The notes under the pieces: generated by a model | What the model was told of the DNA's origin: nothing | Database searches by the model: none | The model's input: the letters and a program-made list of their open reading frames with translations, nothing else | Shown here: in pieces, positions 1 to 8,583 of the stretch | Position numbering within the stretch: position 1 is the stretch's first letter | How the letters are laid out: each line of letters opens with the position of its first letter | Source of the DNA: Candidatus Thorarchaeota archaeon MP8T_1 | Lineage (GTDB): Archaea > Asgardarchaeota > Thorarchaeia > Thorarchaeales > Thorarchaeaceae | Assembly (NCBI GenBank): GCA_002825465.1 | Contig: PJER01000029.1 | Span: forward strand, 1-28,503 | DNA length: 28,503 bases | Direction of reading: 5' to 3' | Position numbers and translations under genes: made by a program

Positions 1-966
1 GACCATATTGCAATTGCTAAAGAAATTGCAGAGCGAGTAAATCTTGGTCAAAACATGGCTCTTCCAAAGGATTTCACAGAGGTCTCTGATGAGAAAGCTA
101 GTCCAATTGTGGAATCCGTCGATGGATTTGCTGAGGTCTTTCCTGAGCATAAGTATCGTATTGTAAGTCTTCTTCAAGAGAAGAATCACATCGTCGGTAT
201 GACTGGTGATGGAGTCAATGATGCTCCTGCCTTAAAGAGAGCAGATGTGGGAATTGCTGTTGAAGGGTCAACTGATGTTGCAAAATCAGCGGCAGACATC
301 GTTCTGACAGGTGCAGGGATATCAGTTATCATAGACGCGATTAAGAATAGTCGGAAAATCTTTCAGAGGATGAGCAACTATTCTATCTATCGAATAGCTG
401 AATCGATCAGAGTAATTCTCTTCATCACTGCATCTATCCTCATCTTCCAGTTTTATCCTGTTACGCCAATTATGATCGTCTTGTTGGCATTACTTAATGA
501 TTTACCAATCATGACCATTGCTTATGATAATGTCAAATATTCAAAGAATCCTGAGAAATGGGACTCTAAGATGCTTCTAGGCATGGCAACATTCCTCGGA
601 ATAATTGGAGTTACTGCATCATTTGGAATCTTTGTGATTGGAGATGTTGTATTTCACTTGAGTAGAGAAATACTCCAATCATTCATCTATCTAAAACTCT
701 CTGTGGCTGGGCATCTCACTCTTCTTGTTGCCAGGACACGGGGTCCATTCTGGTCAGTCAAACCTGCTAAACCATTGATTGCCGCAATAATTGGAACACA
801 ATTAGTTGCCACCTTGATTACGGTTTATGGATTATTGCTCCCAGCAATGGGTTGGGGACTTGCACTATTCGTGTGGGGTTATGCGTTAGTGTGGTTCCTT
901 GTAACTGACGTACTAAAGGTCGCTTTCTACAAACATGGCGGCCTCGAATTAATAGAAGAACTATAA
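1..966 (+). CDS. P-type H+-ATPase (P3A), C-terminal part
   Basis: The frame is open from base 1, so the gene begins left of the window and only about 321 C-terminal residues are present. The first residues (DHIAIAKEIAERVNLG) match the conserved end of the nucleotide-binding domain. The hinge motif MTGDGVNDAPALKRADVGIAV follows, then the last membrane helices. The FAEVFPEHKYRIV segment, FQRMSNYSIYRIAESIR and LLNDLPIMTIAYDNV closely resemble plasma-membrane proton pumps of the P3A class; the Asp in LLND aligns with the helix-6 acidic residue of plant and fungal pumps. By family it couples ATP hydrolysis to H+ export across the cytoplasmic membrane. Only 20 bases separate its stop from the next gene, so it is probably co-transcribed with the arginine deiminase genes. 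The phosphorylated DKTGT loop lies outside the window. Confidence 0.9.
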   Translation, partial: DHIAIAKEIAERVNLGQNMALPKDFTEVSDEKASPIVESVDGFAEVFPEHKYRIVSLLQEKNHIVGMTGDGVNDAPALKRADVGIAVEGSTDVAKSAADIVLTGAGISVIIDAIKNSRKIFQRMSNYSIYRIAESIRVILFITASILIFQFYPVTPIMIVLLALLNDLPIMTIAYDNVKYSKNPEKWDSKMLLGMATFLGIIGVTASFGIFVIGDVVFHLSREILQSFIYLKLSVAGHLTLLVARTRGPFWSVKPAKPLIAAIIGTQLVATLITVYGLLLPAMGWGLALFVWGYALVWFLVTDVLKVAFYKHGGLELIEEL

Positions 967-986
967 GAAAAAAGAAGGAAACATAA

Positions 987-2567
987 ATGACAAACGAAGA
1001 CTCTACCCAAGTTCAAGGTGGAGCGGTCAAGACCAAAGGAGGTCTAAAGCGAGATCTTGGTCTGACAACGCTTGTTGCACTTGGTGTAGGTAGTATAATA
1101 GGGTCTGGCATGTTTGCAATGCCAGCCGTGATGGGATCCGTTGCTGGTCCAGCACTAATTCTTGCAATTGTGTTGACCGGTATTGTAACGACACTACTAG
1201 CAATTTCATATGCCGAATTGGGCTCAGCTTTTCCACTTAGTGGAGGCCCATATTCTCTACCTCGGTTGGCTCTCGGAGATACTGGTGGTTTCATAATGGG
1301 GTGGGGTTACTTCCTCTATTCCTTCATTGGGACTGCAGCTATCATTGATATCTTCGTTACCTATTTGGCCTTCTGGGTTCCTGGTCTTGCAGTTGGGGAA
1401 ACTCTAACTCCACTTGGTATCACTATTGCAGTTGTGGCCTTGTGGATCTTCACTGCAGTAAATGTCGTAGGTGTTAAGTGGGGCGGTCTCTACAGTCTAG
1501 TCACAACTATTGGTAAAATTATTCCACTGATAGTATTTGCAGCAGTTGGACTGTCTCTATTCAGTGGTGTCAATTTTGTGCCGCTGTTACCATTTGGCCT
1601 TACTGGAGTAACTCTGGCAATGGCTTTTGAATTCTGGGCCTTCACAGGATTTGAATCTGTAGTTGTTCCAACTGAAGAAGTCAAGGATCCTGAGAAGAAC
1701 ATCCCTCGTGCAATGTTACTGACGATGGGAATTGTCATTGCAGTCTACGTGTTGATCGCTGTCGCATTTGTTGGCATGATTGACTGGAATGGTCTTGGAA
1801 TTGCAGTTGGAGATTGGGGAAGCATTGGTAATTTGACTTCACCACTATCTGATGTTGCACAGGCAGCAGGTCTACCAATTCTCGCTATAGTAGCTACAGT
1901 TGGAGCTCTCATATCCACCGCAGGTTCTGGTGGTGACTGGGTACTTCTCCAAGGAAGAATTCCTTATGCTATGGCCAAGGATGGGCTGTTCTGGGGTCCA
2001 ATGGACTCGGTACATCATAAATGGGGGACTCCATTCATCGCATTGATCTTTGCATCAGTCTTGACCATGCTAATTCAGATCTTCATTCCGAACTTCCCCT
2101 CTGTGGCACTGATTGCATCTATCACTGCTCTTGTTCCATATGCAGCTGCAACATTGTCAGTACCAATCCTAAGAAAGACAAAACCGGATGTCAATCGACC
2201 ATTCAAACTTCCACTTCCGGTTGTGATTACTGGTCTTGGTTTCATCCTTGCAACACTCCTGATCTATTGGGCATCTTGGCCATGGACTCTAGTTGGAGCA
2301 ATCTTGATGCTGATTGGCTATCCACTCTACCTGACATTCAAGGACAAGAAGTTCGAGTTCACTAGAAACCTATGGATTCTGGTGTATCTGGTCTTCATAA
2401 TCGTGATGTCCTATGTTGGAGATACTAACTTCATCTACGAGAACTTCCTACCGGTAAGTCCCCTTGGATTGATACCGATGCCCTATGACATGGTCGTAGT
2501 GACAATTGTTGCTATTCTGATCTTTGCATGGGCTTACAAAGCGAATACCAAGGAGATCATGGAATAA
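987..2567 (+). CDS. APC-superfamily amino-acid transporter, probable arginine/ornithine exchanger
   Basis: A 526-residue integral membrane protein with about 12-14 hydrophobic helices. Near the N-terminus GVGSIIGSGMFAMPA (residues 34-48) is the unwound helix-1 substrate motif of the APC fold. FWAFTGFESVVVPTEEVKDPEKNIPRA (written here as the helix-6 region, roughly residues 217-243) is the second family hallmark. The start has an AAGGAA Shine-Dalgarno six bases upstream. It lies between the proton pump and ornithine carbamoyltransferase, 16 bases before the latter. That position is where arginine/ornithine antiporters (ArcD role) sit in deiminase operons, so I infer arginine import in exchange for ornithine. 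Substrate cannot be read from sequence; another cationic or general amino acid is possible. Confidence 0.85.
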   Translation: MTNEDSTQVQGGAVKTKGGLKRDLGLTTLVALGVGSIIGSGMFAMPAVMGSVAGPALILAIVLTGIVTTLLAISYAELGSAFPLSGGPYSLPRLALGDTGGFIMGWGYFLYSFIGTAAIIDIFVTYLAFWVPGLAVGETLTPLGITIAVVALWIFTAVNVVGVKWGGLYSLVTTIGKIIPLIVFAAVGLSLFSGVNFVPLLPFGLTGVTLAMAFEFWAFTGFESVVVPTEEVKDPEKNIPRAMLLTMGIVIAVYVLIAVAFVGMIDWNGLGIAVGDWGSIGNLTSPLSDVAQAAGLPILAIVATVGALISTAGSGGDWVLLQGRIPYAMAKDGLFWGPMDSVHHKWGTPFIALIFASVLTMLIQIFIPNFPSVALIASITALVPYAAATLSVPILRKTKPDVNRPFKLPLPVVITGLGFILATLLIYWASWPWTLVGAILMLIGYPLYLTFKDKKFEFTRNLWILVYLVFIIVMSYVGDTNFIYENFLPVSPLGLIPMPYDMVVVTIVAILIFAWAYKANTKEIME

Positions 2568-2583
2568 AGGGAGTTGATGAAAA

Positions 2584-3510
2584 ATGACACACTCTATGCT
2601 TTCGGTCACAGACATTCCTCGAGAAGACTTGAACAATATCTTCTCTTGGTCTTTGAAGACAAAAGAGCGTCTGAAGAAGAATATGAGTGTGCACGTCCTA
2701 GATAACAAGGTCGTAGGGCTTCTTTTTGAGAAGCCCTCTACCCGGACGCGCACAAGCTTTCAGACTGCAATAATGAAACTTGGTGGGCAAGCAATCTATC
2801 TCCCATCAAATGAATTGCAACTTAGTCGTGGTGAACCAATAAAGGATACTGCTCGAATTCTAGGAAGTTACTTGGATGGAATTGTAGCACGGGTATACAG
2901 TCACCAGACAGTGGCTGATCTTGCTGAATATTCTGGAGTCTCTGTGCTCAATGGTCTAAGTGATTTAGAACATCCAACTCAAATCATATGTGACCTGCTC
3001 ACTATTCGAGAAGTAAAGGGCGACTTAGAGGGTCTTACTCTTGCTTTCATTGGGGATGGTAATAATGTTTCAAACTCCCTTCTTTTAGGCGCGGCAGCGA
3101 CTGGAATGAACATGAATCTGGCATGCCCCGAAGGATATGATCCTGATGGAAAAATTCTGAAACAAGCGCAGAAAATCGCACTTGAAACAGGTTCAAAGCT
3201 AGAAATCGTTCGGAGTCCAGAAATTGCATCAAAGGATGCCGATATTCTTTATACCGATGTCTGGGTCAGCATGGGTGAAGAGAAAGAGAAAGAGGAACGT
3301 CTGAAGACTTTCAAAGGTTATCAGATTAACTCTGATTTACTCTCCATAGCGGCTGAAGATGCTGTTGTTATGCACTGTTTACCAGCACATCGTGGACTTG
3401 AAATCACAGATGATGTGATTGAGGGCAAGCAGTCAATTGTATGGCTCCAGGGAGAGAATAAACTCTATGGTGCCATAGGATTACTCAATTATTTTCTTGG
3501 AGGCGATTAA
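2584..3510 (+). CDS. Ornithine carbamoyltransferase
   Basis: 308 residues, the usual length for the family. The carbamoyl-phosphate loop STRTR is at residues 52-56, HPTQ at 130-133, the ornithine-binding SMG loop at 229-231 (VWVSMG), and the catalytic HCLPAHRG at 264-271. In this operon it should run in the catabolic direction, splitting citrulline and phosphate into ornithine and carbamoyl phosphate for the downstream carbamate kinase. An anabolic role in arginine synthesis cannot be excluded from sequence alone. A GGGAG element lies about 10 bases before the ATG. Another ATG at 2577 is out of frame. The last bases of the gene (GGAGG at 3499-3503) serve as ribosome-binding site for the next gene, implying translational coupling. 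Confidence 0.95.
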   Translation: MTHSMLSVTDIPREDLNNIFSWSLKTKERLKKNMSVHVLDNKVVGLLFEKPSTRTRTSFQTAIMKLGGQAIYLPSNELQLSRGEPIKDTARILGSYLDGIVARVYSHQTVADLAEYSGVSVLNGLSDLEHPTQIICDLLTIREVKGDLEGLTLAFIGDGNNVSNSLLLGAAATGMNMNLACPEGYDPDGKILKQAQKIALETGSKLEIVRSPEIASKDADILYTDVWVSMGEEKEKEERLKTFKGYQINSDLLSIAAEDAVVMHCLPAHRGLEITDDVIEGKQSIVWLQGENKLYGAIGLLNYFLGGD

Positions 3511-3511
3511 A

Positions 3512-4813
3512 TTGGATACAAGAATAAAAGCTGAATGGGACACCCTCCGTACTTTAGCAATTCACAGACCAGGTATGGAGATGTTTTTCGGGCTCTTAGA
3601 ACCATATGCTTCTCTCTATGAACGAGCATTCAGTCAGAATGGAGCTGTACGTGAACATGAGCGGCTGGAGCATATTCTCAGGCATGAATTTCATGTCAAA
3701 GTGCATCGGATGAGAGATACAATCGTAGAAGCAGCTGAACAAGATCAAGAAATTCATGATAGACTTGTAAAGCTCTCTAGAGAAATTCTCAATGTAACTG
3801 GTGAAACTGATGATATCAAGCTTGCAACTAAAGAGCTTGAAAAGAATGCAGACATTCTTGATGCAGGTCATTTCTTTGATATTCTTCTTCTAGACCCACA
3901 GATTGAGCTAGAGAGTGAGAAAGGTACAAGGATGATTCATCTAAATATCACAGAGCGACAACCTCTCTCTAATATTTTCTACATGAGAGACCAACAAGCT
4001 GTTACTGACAAAGGAATCTTCCTTTCACGGATGAGCAAACCTCAACGTAGACGAGAACCTGAAGTCACTAGAATTCTCTGGGATGTCTTAGGTGGACAGG
4101 TGGCTCATGCTGTTACAGAGCCTGGAACTTTCGAAGGTGGTGATTTCATTCCACTGAAAGATTTCGCTCTTGTTGGAGTTGGTGATCGGACAAACCAATC
4201 CGGAATCGAGCAGTTACTGAAGTACGGTGTAGGATTTGACGAAGTAGGTGTGGTTCACCAACCTAGCCATCCACTTATTCCATCTGATGAAGCAGATCCT
4301 ATGATCGATATGCATCTTGATACATACTTCAATATTGCATCAAGAAGTGTCGCAGTCGGATTAGAACCACTCTTGAAGGAAGCAGTAGTTGATATCTATA
4401 CTAAATCCGGCCCTGGAGAATATGAGAAAGAGAAAGAGAGTACGGACCTTCTTAGTTACATCAAGGGGTGGGGATTTGATGTCATTGGAATAACAACGCT
4501 TGAGCAACTCAGCTACGCATCTAATTTCCTCACGGTTCGTGATGGAACTATTCTAGCTGTAGAAGTTGAGCGTGATATCAAGGATGTTCTCCTGAATCTT
4601 CAGAAGAAAGCTAAGGCTGAACCAGAACGATATGGCGCACTCCTTCAGCAAGCTGAGAAAGACTATGAATTCCTCAAGGATGAATCAGAGTTCTTTCCTC
4701 ATAAACGAGAGATCTATCAACATGGTATCGATGCGTATCCATTGATTCTCAAGAATCTCACTGGTGGATATGGTGCCGCACACTGTATGACTGCAGCTCT
4801 TGAGAGGAGGTAA
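3512..4813 (+). CDS. arcA: Arginine deiminase
   Basis: 433 residues from a TTG start at 3512. I prefer this to the TTG at 3497 because GGAGG (3499-3503) is exactly eight bases upstream, and 3497 would place the Shine-Dalgarno inside the coding region. The guanidino-modifying active site is complete: Asp160 in YMRDQQAV, Glu208 in FEGGDF, His268 and Asp270 in MHLDT, and the nucleophile Cys425 in GAAHCMT near the C-terminus. It hydrolyses arginine to citrulline and ammonia in the cytoplasm, the first step of arginine fermentation. The catalytic cysteine context (AHCMTAAL) differs somewhat from the bacterial PRCMT form. It sits two bases after ornithine carbamoyltransferase and just ahead of carbamate kinase, which supports the assignment over agmatine deiminase. 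Confidence 0.93.
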   Translation: MDTRIKAEWDTLRTLAIHRPGMEMFFGLLEPYASLYERAFSQNGAVREHERLEHILRHEFHVKVHRMRDTIVEAAEQDQEIHDRLVKLSREILNVTGETDDIKLATKELEKNADILDAGHFFDILLLDPQIELESEKGTRMIHLNITERQPLSNIFYMRDQQAVTDKGIFLSRMSKPQRRREPEVTRILWDVLGGQVAHAVTEPGTFEGGDFIPLKDFALVGVGDRTNQSGIEQLLKYGVGFDEVGVVHQPSHPLIPSDEADPMIDMHLDTYFNIASRSVAVGLEPLLKEAVVDIYTKSGPGEYEKEKESTDLLSYIKGWGFDVIGITTLEQLSYASNFLTVRDGTILAVEVERDIKDVLLNLQKKAKAEPERYGALLQQAEKDYEFLKDESEFFPHKREIYQHGIDAYPLILKNLTGGYGAAHCMTAALERR

Positions 4814-4819
4814 TCTTGA

Positions 4820-5776
4820 ATGATGTCTGAGTCTGTCAAGGTTCGAATGATGGTAGCATTAGGAGGAAATGCGATACTAAAGCATACTGAGCGAGGTACT
4901 GCTGAAGACCAAAAGAAAAATGTCAGCATGACTTCCAAGGTCTTAGTGGAACTGGTTCAACATGGATATCATCTAGCAATCACACATGGAAATGGCCCAC
5001 AAGTTGGTGACATATTACTAAAGAACGACCTGGCAAAGGAAACACTTCCTCCCATGCCTCTCGATATCTGTAGTAGTCAAAGTCAAGGTATGATTGGATA
5101 TATGTTGCAGCAGAGCATGTATTCCGAGATGCATAAGGCAAAGATGGATCAAGCAATCGCTACCATTGTCACTCAGACACTTGTTGACTCAAATGATTCT
5201 GCATTTAGTAAACCCACTAAACCTGTGGGCCCGTTCTATACTGCAATGGAAGCATCCCGGCTTAGAGATGAAAAGGGCTGGACAATAATCGATGATAGCG
5301 GTCGAGGGTTTCGACGTGTTGTTCCATCTCCTCAACCTGTTCGCCTTCTCGAAGAAACCGCAATCCGGTCACTCTTCGATAATGGTGTATTAGTCATTGC
5401 ATCAGGTGGTGGTGGAGTACCAGTCATTCAAAAAGAGGATGGAACAATTGAGGGAGTCCAAGGTGTGATTGACAAAGATAGGGCATCTGTATTGCTGGCA
5501 CAAATAATCAATGCAGATATTCTCTTGATACTTACTGATGTGAAAAATGTCTTTAGAGATTTCAATCGAGCCAATCAACATGCACTCTATGACCTATCAG
5601 TTGAAGATGCAAAGGAATTGGCTGCTGAGGGTCAATTTGCTCAAGGCAGTATGGCTCCAAAAGTAGAAGCGGCAATCAAATTCATAGAATCTGGTGGAAA
5701 GAAAGTTATTATAACGTCAATTGAGAATGCCATCCAATCTCTTAGTGGAGATGGAGGTACTGTAATTACAAAATAA
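4820..5776 (+). CDS. arcC: Carbamate kinase
   Basis: 318 residues, typical of the family. ALGGNAIL at residues 13-20 and HGNGPQVG at 56-63 form the phosphate-binding loops. KPTKPVGPFY (131-140), GGGGVPV (196-202), VIDKDRASVLLA (216-227), LTDV (238-241) and GSMAPKVEAA (276-285) are further signatures of the amino-acid-kinase fold in its carbamate kinase form. It transfers phosphate from carbamoyl phosphate to ADP, the ATP-yielding last step of the arginine deiminase pathway. AGGAGG at 4805-4810 lies nine bases before the ATG. Two consecutive ATGs (4820, 4823) are possible starts. With the three preceding genes it completes an arginine fermentation operon. Confidence 0.95.
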   Translation: MMSESVKVRMMVALGGNAILKHTERGTAEDQKKNVSMTSKVLVELVQHGYHLAITHGNGPQVGDILLKNDLAKETLPPMPLDICSSQSQGMIGYMLQQSMYSEMHKAKMDQAIATIVTQTLVDSNDSAFSKPTKPVGPFYTAMEASRLRDEKGWTIIDDSGRGFRRVVPSPQPVRLLEETAIRSLFDNGVLVIASGGGGVPVIQKEDGTIEGVQGVIDKDRASVLLAQIINADILLILTDVKNVFRDFNRANQHALYDLSVEDAKELAAEGQFAQGSMAPKVEAAIKFIESGGKKVIITSIENAIQSLSGDGGTVITK

Positions 5777-5797
5777 AATATGAATATGGTGAATAAA

Positions 5798-6163
5798 ATG
5801 GCACAACTATTTGATTTGATTCAAAGCTATGACAAACTAACGAAGAAAGAACTACATAAACGAACAATCCTCGTGCTTGAGATGATTGAAAGAGTTATCA
5901 CATATCCTCCTGTAGAGGCAGTTTCTGACAAGGAAATCTCCACAATTGATGGATATGTTCATGAAATCATCAGAGACCTCAGAAAAAACAAGCAAAATCT
6001 CTTCAGTGTAAGAATCGGAAAGATTTGGAAAACTAGAGACCATCTTATTCAGTTAGGCAAAAATTGGCACATGGTCCAGAAAGATTACATGGATGAAATC
6101 GAATACCATGAAGAGATCAAATGGCTTAAAGATGAACGTAGGAAGATTATCAGCCGTTTATAG
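5798..6163 (+). CDS. Small charged helical protein of unknown function
   Basis: I do not recognise this protein. From the ATG at 5798 it is 121 residues, soluble, rich in Lys, Glu and Ile, and predicted mostly alpha-helical; no signal peptide, cysteine motif or HTH is evident. The 5798 start is preferred because GGTGA (5788-5792) stands five bases upstream. ATGs at 5780 and 5786 are in frame but lack a ribosome-binding site. It begins about 20 bases after carbamate kinase on the same strand and is the last gene before a 146-base promoter region. It is therefore probably the distal gene of the arginine operon. A role in arginine metabolism is only suggested by position. Confidence 0.65.
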   Translation: MAQLFDLIQSYDKLTKKELHKRTILVLEMIERVITYPPVEAVSDKEISTIDGYVHEIIRDLRKNKQNLFSVRIGKIWKTRDHLIQLGKNWHMVQKDYMDEIEYHEEIKWLKDERRKIISRL

Positions 6164-6223
6164 TTATTATCTCCTGAATTTACATCGAGGTTGGTTAGAA
6201 GGTAGTTTGATTTAATTAAAATC

Positions 6224-6243
6224 ATATCTATTAAAATAGATAT
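6224..6243. repeat. Perfect 9-bp inverted repeat ahead of the CydA-like gene
   Basis: ATATCTATT and AATAGATAT are separated by AA, giving a 20-bp palindrome. It lies about 20 bp upstream of a TATA box and about 65 bp before the start of the next gene. Position and symmetry suit an operator for a dimeric regulator. It could also be a weak A+T-rich hairpin at the end of the preceding transcript. Confidence 0.6.
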
Positions 6244-6263
6244 TCTTCTATTTACAATGCTTC

Positions 6264-6303
6264 TTTATATTTCACAATAGGTCTAGTCCACGTTTAGGAG
6301 AGG
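6264..6303 (+). promoter_or_regulatory. TATA box and Shine-Dalgarno of the CydA-like gene
   Basis: TTTATAT at 6264-6270 is a good archaeal TATA element. Transcription would start near 6293-6297, giving a short leader. GGAGAGG at 6297-6303 precedes the ATG at 6310 by six bases. This is the first clear promoter after the arginine operon, separating the two transcription units. Confidence 0.55.
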
Positions 6304-6309
6304 ACTTAG

Positions 6310-7890
6310 ATGAAGAAATTACTTATTCTTGTACTGTCTCTCGCAGCGTTTATTCTCTTTGTGACCTTGGTTGTTGTTCCGCTGCAAGGAGGAGCACCGT
6401 ATGCACCATATCCTGAAAATAGTACTGAGTATCAAGATACTCTGCCTATACAGGATGTCAATATCGGTGAACAAGGACGGTCAATTTTCATCGCTATTGT
6501 AATGTTAGGACATGTACTCTTTGCCAATCTGCATCTGGGTGGATCTTGGATAGCAGCTGGTTCAGAGTCATTAGGAATTAAGGAAAAGAAGCCCAAGTAC
6601 AATAGAATCGCCAAGTCGGTGACATTGTTCAATGTTATTTTGTTCAGCCTTGGAGCGACCTTTGCAATAGCAGGTATCCTGTTCTTCATTGTTTTATATC
6701 CTGTATTTGTATCCGAATTATTTCATATCTATTGGTGGCCATTATTTGGTGAAGCTATAGCCTTTGCATTGGAGATAGTATTTCTCTACACCTACTGGTT
6801 CACTTGGGATAAGATCTCTAATAGGTGGCATCAGTTCTTAGGATATGGTTATGCTATCTCTGTATTCATTCAAACACTCTTCATCAATATGGTTGCCTCT
6901 GGAATGTTGACACCTGGAACAGATGGCATAGTATGGGGTGAATCTGGTATCATCACCATGCCTCTAACTGATCTGATGGCATGGTGGTTCAATCCGACAA
7001 TGTTGAGACTTCAATTCCATCGAATATTTGCATCAATCTCATACTTTGGTTTTCTGTTAGCTATGTTAGCTATGTTTCACTACATGGATAGGAAGGATGA
7101 GGAATCAAAGAAATACTGGGATTGGGTTGGTTCATATGGCATTGGATGGGGGTTACTAGGTCTTATTCTGCAGCCAGTATTTGGGATGATATACATGTTA
7201 GCAATCTTCGATGCCAATGAAACTGCATTCATGGCTATTATGCATGGGCCGCGTGCGTGGGAGATGTTGCTGATGGTAGGTCTCTATTCGGTCTTAGTGC
7301 TAACGGTCATTGTCTATTTCATAGACCGGCGTGAACGAATCCTAAGTTTACCTGAGAACAGTATGATTAGAACGCTGTTCAAGATATTTCTCATTGTTGC
7401 AGTGATTTGTGCACTGATTCTTGTCCAACCTGCTTGGTTAGGTGCTGCATCGATTGATGACCCCAATGCATGGGCGAATCCATTAGGAATCATGGACTAT
7501 AAATATCCAGCACTGTTCATTCTTGCCACCATTGGAGCACTCATCCTAATGCTGGATGGAATAATGCTTGCAAGTACGAAAGAATCAGAGTGGGGTCAGC
7601 TCTCAAAGGTATCCCGATATGCTGCTATCATGTCTGGTGTAATTGGCATGTGGATAGTAGTCATCATGGGCTATGTCAGAGAGTCTGCAAGGTCTCCTTG
7701 GGTAATTTATGATATTATACCGGTTCCAGCTGGAGATGCAAATCCGACTCCAATTTGGATTGGCAGAATACTAATAGTCTGGCTTGTCGTGATGGCTATT
7801 GCAATAACGACCTTCTGGTTCACGTCTAAGGTGACTGCGCATCATCCTGAACAGAAGGAATTGATAGTCACAGAGGAAGTCGATATCTAG
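6310..7890 (+). CDS. Cytochrome bd oxidase subunit I (CydA)-like membrane protein
   Basis: 526 residues with about ten membrane helices. Several CydA landmarks are present. His68 in LGHVLFANLHLGG aligns with the helix-1 heme ligand His19 of E. coli. EAIAFALEIVFLYTYWF (148-164) matches the paired-glutamate helix, His237 in LQFHRIFA the b558 ligand, Met322 in MVGLYSVL the axial Met, and RESARSPWVIY (457-467) the GRQPW region in altered form (ARSPW). It has an extra N-terminal hydrophobic segment and loop of about 50 residues before the conserved part. No CydB follows. By family it would be a heme-bearing quinol:O2 oxidoreductase, but the divergent motifs and missing partner make the substrate uncertain. 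It has its own promoter with a palindrome, and the next three genes follow at short spacing. Confidence 0.78.
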   Translation: MKKLLILVLSLAAFILFVTLVVVPLQGGAPYAPYPENSTEYQDTLPIQDVNIGEQGRSIFIAIVMLGHVLFANLHLGGSWIAAGSESLGIKEKKPKYNRIAKSVTLFNVILFSLGATFAIAGILFFIVLYPVFVSELFHIYWWPLFGEAIAFALEIVFLYTYWFTWDKISNRWHQFLGYGYAISVFIQTLFINMVASGMLTPGTDGIVWGESGIITMPLTDLMAWWFNPTMLRLQFHRIFASISYFGFLLAMLAMFHYMDRKDEESKKYWDWVGSYGIGWGLLGLILQPVFGMIYMLAIFDANETAFMAIMHGPRAWEMLLMVGLYSVLVLTVIVYFIDRRERILSLPENSMIRTLFKIFLIVAVICALILVQPAWLGAASIDDPNAWANPLGIMDYKYPALFILATIGALILMLDGIMLASTKESEWGQLSKVSRYAAIMSGVIGMWIVVIMGYVRESARSPWVIYDIIPVPAGDANPTPIWIGRILIVWLVVMAIAITTFWFTSKVTAHHPEQKELIVTEEVDI

Positions 7891-7912
7891 CAGTCGTTAA
7901 GGAGTCCACTAA

Positions 7913-8581
7913 ATGGATAACACATTAGATGTCACTCTACCAACTCTTGGTAGGGTGACGCTCACCAGAGCTAGGTTGCCAGACGTCTTTCTGAACTGGC
8001 AATCTCAAGCTAGATTGAACATGTTCAAGATGATGATGGAAGGTGGTGGACAATCCGTCAAAATGGCTCCAGTGCATCTTCCTGTCCTTGCTAGCCTTGG
8101 TGATGGAACATTTCCAATCAATCTTGCAACACGAGGAATTGGTGTGTTACCAAAAGATGACATCATTACTAAAATCACAGAACAATTTCAGAGTGCTCAA
8201 GTCCATGTTAATCGATCTAAATTTGGTGAGAGTCTTCCAGCAAGAGTGAAGCAGGCTCAAGAGTTCTATATTGACTCAAGTCTATTCAATCCATACATCT
8301 TGGGTGGACTTGAAATCTTTGAAGGTCAAACTTCGAAAAATTTAGAGAAAAACCCAGTAGCTACACTTCTCTATACAGGTGAAGCTCCTAGGTTCCCATC
8401 CTATCAGTTAAATGGAATTATTGAGTTCGTAAAATCAGGCAATCCCTACTATGATTTCCTACTTGCTGCTCGAGAGTTGTTTGCATTTGATCATTTTCAT
8501 ATTACACAACATAACTATCCCTATGGGTACTTGTTTCATGTCATTGAAGTGAAGGACAAAACACCAGTTACGAGGAAATAG
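7913..8581 (+). CDS. Uncharacterised protein in the CydA-like operon
   Basis: 222 residues, not recognised. No signal peptide or membrane span is evident. The C-terminal half has alternating hydrophobic segments (VATLLYTGEA, YQLNGIIEFV, YGYLFHVIEV) suggesting beta strands, with Tyr/Phe/His-rich turns such as FDHFHITQHNYPYGY. This loosely resembles a split-barrel flavin-binding arrangement, but I see no diagnostic motif and would not assign one. AAGGAG at 7899-7904 is eight bases before the ATG. It follows the CydA-like gene by 22 bases and ends two bases before the USP gene, so all three are probably translated from one message. Confidence 0.75.
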   Translation: MDNTLDVTLPTLGRVTLTRARLPDVFLNWQSQARLNMFKMMMEGGGQSVKMAPVHLPVLASLGDGTFPINLATRGIGVLPKDDIITKITEQFQSAQVHVNRSKFGESLPARVKQAQEFYIDSSLFNPYILGGLEIFEGQTSKNLEKNPVATLLYTGEAPRFPSYQLNGIIEFVKSGNPYYDFLLAARELFAFDHFHITQHNYPYGYLFHVIEVKDKTPVTRK

Positions 8582-8583
8582 AG

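Noticed and set aside
2021..2365. 114-codon frame within the APC transporter
   Set aside because: Frame-shifted shadow of transmembrane codons, rich in Cys and His without a motif.
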